DNA of 64,000 bases from Siderastrea radians (lineage: Eukaryota; Cnidaria; Anthozoa; Scleractinia; Rhizangiidae): assembly GCA_964017195.1 (NCBI GenBank), contig OZ024897.1, positions 37,853,036 through 37,917,035 on the forward strand, written 5' to 3'. Below, in pieces: positions 61,951 through 64,000 of this stretch. The position numbers and the translations under genes are program-made. Below the pieces are notes generated by a model. That model did no database searches and was not told where the DNA came from. It saw nothing but the letters and a program-made list of their open reading frames with translations. How positions within the stretch are numbered: the first letter of the stretch is position 1; every line of letters begins with the position of its first letter.

Positions 61951-63663
61951 AATGCGTTTGCTGTTTACACTTGTCCCCCAATTATCTTCACTATTGTTCA
62001 CACAGTAGACGACGATTGTAATCGTTTTTATGTTATAGACACCCATAAAGTTTCTTATGCAGTTGGTGGAAATGGCAATGGCGTAATTACTTCTGCCAGT
62101 TACCGTGGCCAACAGCTATCAAACGTAACTAACGCGCTTGCAAGATGGGTTCGAAAGAGAATCGCATCGTCTGTTAGCCAACCAGCCCCCCAATCTTTAC
62201 TAGAGGTTGACTTACAAAGAGAAGTTGTCCAGATAGATGTCAGTGATGGTGAAGATGATTTATTGGCAGTTCTTGATGACTTTGAGAAATCACAAAATAC
62301 TCAGGGAGCCACTAAAACAGACGAAGGACAGACCAACAGTCAAGCCGACTACATACACCCATCGAGTCTTCTCCCACCAACCGACTCTGAGGTAATTCTT
62401 TGGAAAGGCCACCTGACAAACTTCGGTCTGGCGACATTTAGAGAGTTTCAAATAGAGGCAATTAATGCCATAGAAGAAGGAAATGATGTGGTTGTTATAC
62501 AAAGGACTGGAAGTGGAAAGAGTCTTGTTTACCAGGTGCCCTCTTTATTTTCTTCTGTGAAGTACACTATTGTTATTTGTCCAACAATCTCTCTCATATT
62601 AAATCAAGTAAACCATCTGAAAGAAAAGGGAGTAGACGCTATACCATTTGGTAGTCCCGCTGGTCAAGAAAAAGAGAAACACTTTGCGCGACTAGACAAA
62701 ATGGAAGAGCGAAAGCCATCTTTAGTGTACATGACCCCAGAATGCTTTGCGACGAATATGGACTTCTTTACAGAGCACAAAAATGAAATCAAAATGATCG
62801 TTTTGGACGAGGCCCATAAGATTTTCGATGGGAACTCTGAATTTCGAAAATGCTACGATTGTCTGAAAGACATTCCAGCTACGTTTGTCGACATACCGGT
62901 GATAGCATTGACAGCTACGATCGATAGTCAGTCGCTGAGTAAGCTGTGTTCAGTTTATCTCCGGCATCCTGTAGTTATTAAAGGAACTGTTGATCGTCCA
63001 AATATTAAGATGTCTCTCGGCCAATACAAACTTGTAACAGAACAAAAGAAATCCAAGGCAAAGAATACTGATGGAAGTAGTTGCAAATCAAATGCTCGGC
63101 CTTGGAAAGATGTTGCCCAGGAGATATGCTCAATGGTAGGCCACAACTATGCAATTGTCTATGTAGACTTTAAGAACGATGTCGAAAAGCTGGTTGAAAC
63201 GTTAAAGGAGTGTGGTGTAGAAGACGTTAAAGGATACCATGGGAGAGACATGTCAGTGGCATCAAAAGTGGAGATTGAAAGAGCCTTCAATAACAAAGAA
63301 ATTCAGATTTTAGTTGCTACGGAATCATTCGAGCTTGGCACTCATTGTCCACATGTGAGTGTAGTATTACGAATTGGTTGCGCCCGTAAAATGAGGGCCG
63401 TTGTGCAGGAGCTTGGAAGGGCGGCAAGAGAAGGAAATGATGGACATTTCGTTCTTTTGGTCAACGAAAGTAAGGATGATCAGCGGTTTGGCTACTGGAC
63501 CGGAGGATGTTCAGATAAAGAAACAAGACAACTGGAAGAAGACTTTCTTTCTGCTTGGAGATTCGTTTGTCAAATTTATACTGGACATTGCCTGCGGAAA
63601 GAATTCTTTAACTTTAACTTTAACTTTATTATTTCTATAGCGCAAAAATCTATGCATATATGA
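61951..63663 (+). CDS. protease-like C-half and RecQ-type helicase, in frame with kinase
   Basis: Directly after the TAA the frame reads FAVYTCPPIIFTIVHTVDD, FYVIDTHKVSYAVGGNGNG; the D-x-H (DTH) could be the partner of the upstream Cys, as in tegument-type and other papain-fold deubiquitinases. First Met is 62263. The helicase has Q-motif FREFQIEAI, Walker A RTGSGKSLVYQ, DEAH (VLDEAHKIFDG), ALTATI, a second lobe with YVDFKNDVEKL and ATESFELG, and QELGRAAREGN. The end is lost: after about 63604 codons come from a LINE tail. In RecQ proteins, RQC and HRDC would follow; they are absent. Confidence 0.75.
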   Translation, partial: NAFAVYTCPPIIFTIVHTVDDDCNRFYVIDTHKVSYAVGGNGNGVITSASYRGQQLSNVTNALARWVRKRIASSVSQPAPQSLLEVDLQREVVQIDVSDGEDDLLAVLDDFEKSQNTQGATKTDEGQTNSQADYIHPSSLLPPTDSEVILWKGHLTNFGLATFREFQIEAINAIEEGNDVVVIQRTGSGKSLVYQVPSLFSSVKYTIVICPTISLILNQVNHLKEKGVDAIPFGSPAGQEKEKHFARLDKMEERKPSLVYMTPECFATNMDFFTEHKNEIKMIVLDEAHKIFDGNSEFRKCYDCLKDIPATFVDIPVIALTATIDSQSLSKLCSVYLRHPVVIKGTVDRPNIKMSLGQYKLVTEQKKSKAKNTDGSSCKSNARPWKDVAQEICSMVGHNYAIVYVDFKNDVEKLVETLKECGVEDVKGYHGRDMSVASKVEIERAFNNKEIQILVATESFELGTHCPHVSVVLRIGCARKMRAVVQELGRAAREGNDGHFVLLVNESKDDQRFGYWTGGCSDKETRQLEEDFLSAWRFVCQIYTGHCLRKEFFNFNFNFIISIAQKSMHI

Positions 63664-64000
63664 TCTAATGCGCTTTACATAAATAATTATCATAGTATTA
63701 CAACAATAATGTACTTATAAAAATTATTCATACATATATATACCTATAAAAAATCGATGTCATTGAAATCGCTTGAAAACTTAAATAAATGTTAAAAACA
63801 CTACGAACACAAATTATATGCTAATTTAAAAAAATGAGTTTTTAACTGTGACTTAAAACTTTTTAAATTGTCCAAAGTTCTCAAATCATCTGGGAGAGCG
63901 TTCCACAAAGTTGGTGCAGCGGCAAGGAACGCCCTGTCTCCTGTTGTCTTCTTCATTTTGCGTGGCTGATCGAGCAGAAAGTCTTTTTTATTTGAACGAA
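63605..64000 (-). mobile_element. LINE 3' end (non-LTR retrotransposon) inserted in the helicase gene
   Basis: The minus-strand frame 63801-64000 reads GDRAFLAAAPTLWNALPDDL and SFKSQLKTHFFK before TAG 63801, the usual C-terminal tail of LINE reverse transcriptase proteins. The 3' UTR ends in (AAAGTT)n at 63608-63632. It continues beyond the window. Confidence 0.75.

Overview
ORGANISM. The window reads as repeat-rich nuclear DNA of an animal, most likely an anthozoan cnidarian (coral or anemone). I infer this from intron-bearing coding sequence, a decayed relative of the vertebrate/invertebrate kinase POMK, abundant Penelope-like retroelements with hammerhead-type motifs, many foldback/MITE sequences, and a Maverick/Polinton element. 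No species can be named from sequence alone. LAYOUT. 0-15.5 kb is a graveyard of mobile DNA: a TIR-bounded element (580-3024) holding a RecQ-like helicase remnant, foldback repeats, a candidate element with CGTGATACGTGA-type repeats (about 4.2-5.8 kb), Penelope-like fragments (6.2-8.6 kb), a 3'-truncated Ty3-like LTR retrotransposon with an unusual MYND zinc finger (9.0-12.3 kb, minus strand), and a POMK-like pseudogene (12.8-13.5 kb). POLINTON. About 15.53-39.52 kb is one 24-kb Polinton/Maverick element of adintovirus type, flanked by inverted repeats. From the left it carries a minus-strand cluster (RING protein plus two small paralogues), a plus-strand unknown gene, a minus-strand SLOG-type gene, and then a long plus-strand block: a GRF zinc-finger protein, a small unknown, integrase with chromodomain, two paralogous capsid-associated candidates, small basic virion-type proteins, double-jelly-roll major capsid protein (hexon), adenain-like protease, a tRNA-like sequence, FtsK/A32-type packaging ATPase, a Gly/Arg-rich protein, a two-TM membrane protein, further small basic proteins and a PLA2-like protein split by a 1.9-kb transposon. 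Two minus-strand genes (one with a 15-residue repeat array) and a protein-primed PolB follow. Most genes have a TATA-like box 40-85 bp upstream. Several genes carry single-base frameshifts, often at homopolymers, and two have in-frame TGA codons, so this copy is decayed or contains assembly errors although the catalytic motifs are preserved. RIGHT FLANK. A broken Penelope element (39.5-41.3 kb) abuts the Polinton. 41.3-50.2 kb is an anciently duplicated, mostly non-coding segment. Then come two elements with perfect 9-bp target duplications (50.6-51.5 and 57.4-58.3 kb) and a 55-bp satellite (53.8-54.4 kb). HOST-LIKE GENE. From 54.8 kb to 63.6 kb lie phase-compatible exons leading to a long frame that reads protein kinase, then a candidate cysteine-protease-like region (NSCSFL and DTH motifs), then a RecQ-type DExH helicase, all in one frame apart from a single TAA. 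It is cut off at its 3' end by an antisense LINE tail (63.6-64 kb). I consider this kinase-protease-helicase architecture and the Polinton accessory genes the most novel content. HOW IT WORKS TOGETHER. In the Polinton, PolB replicates, integrase with chromodomain inserts, hexon and partner proteins form a capsid, the ATPase packages, and the adenain-like protease probably matures several basic proteins that share a Q-x-G-x motif.
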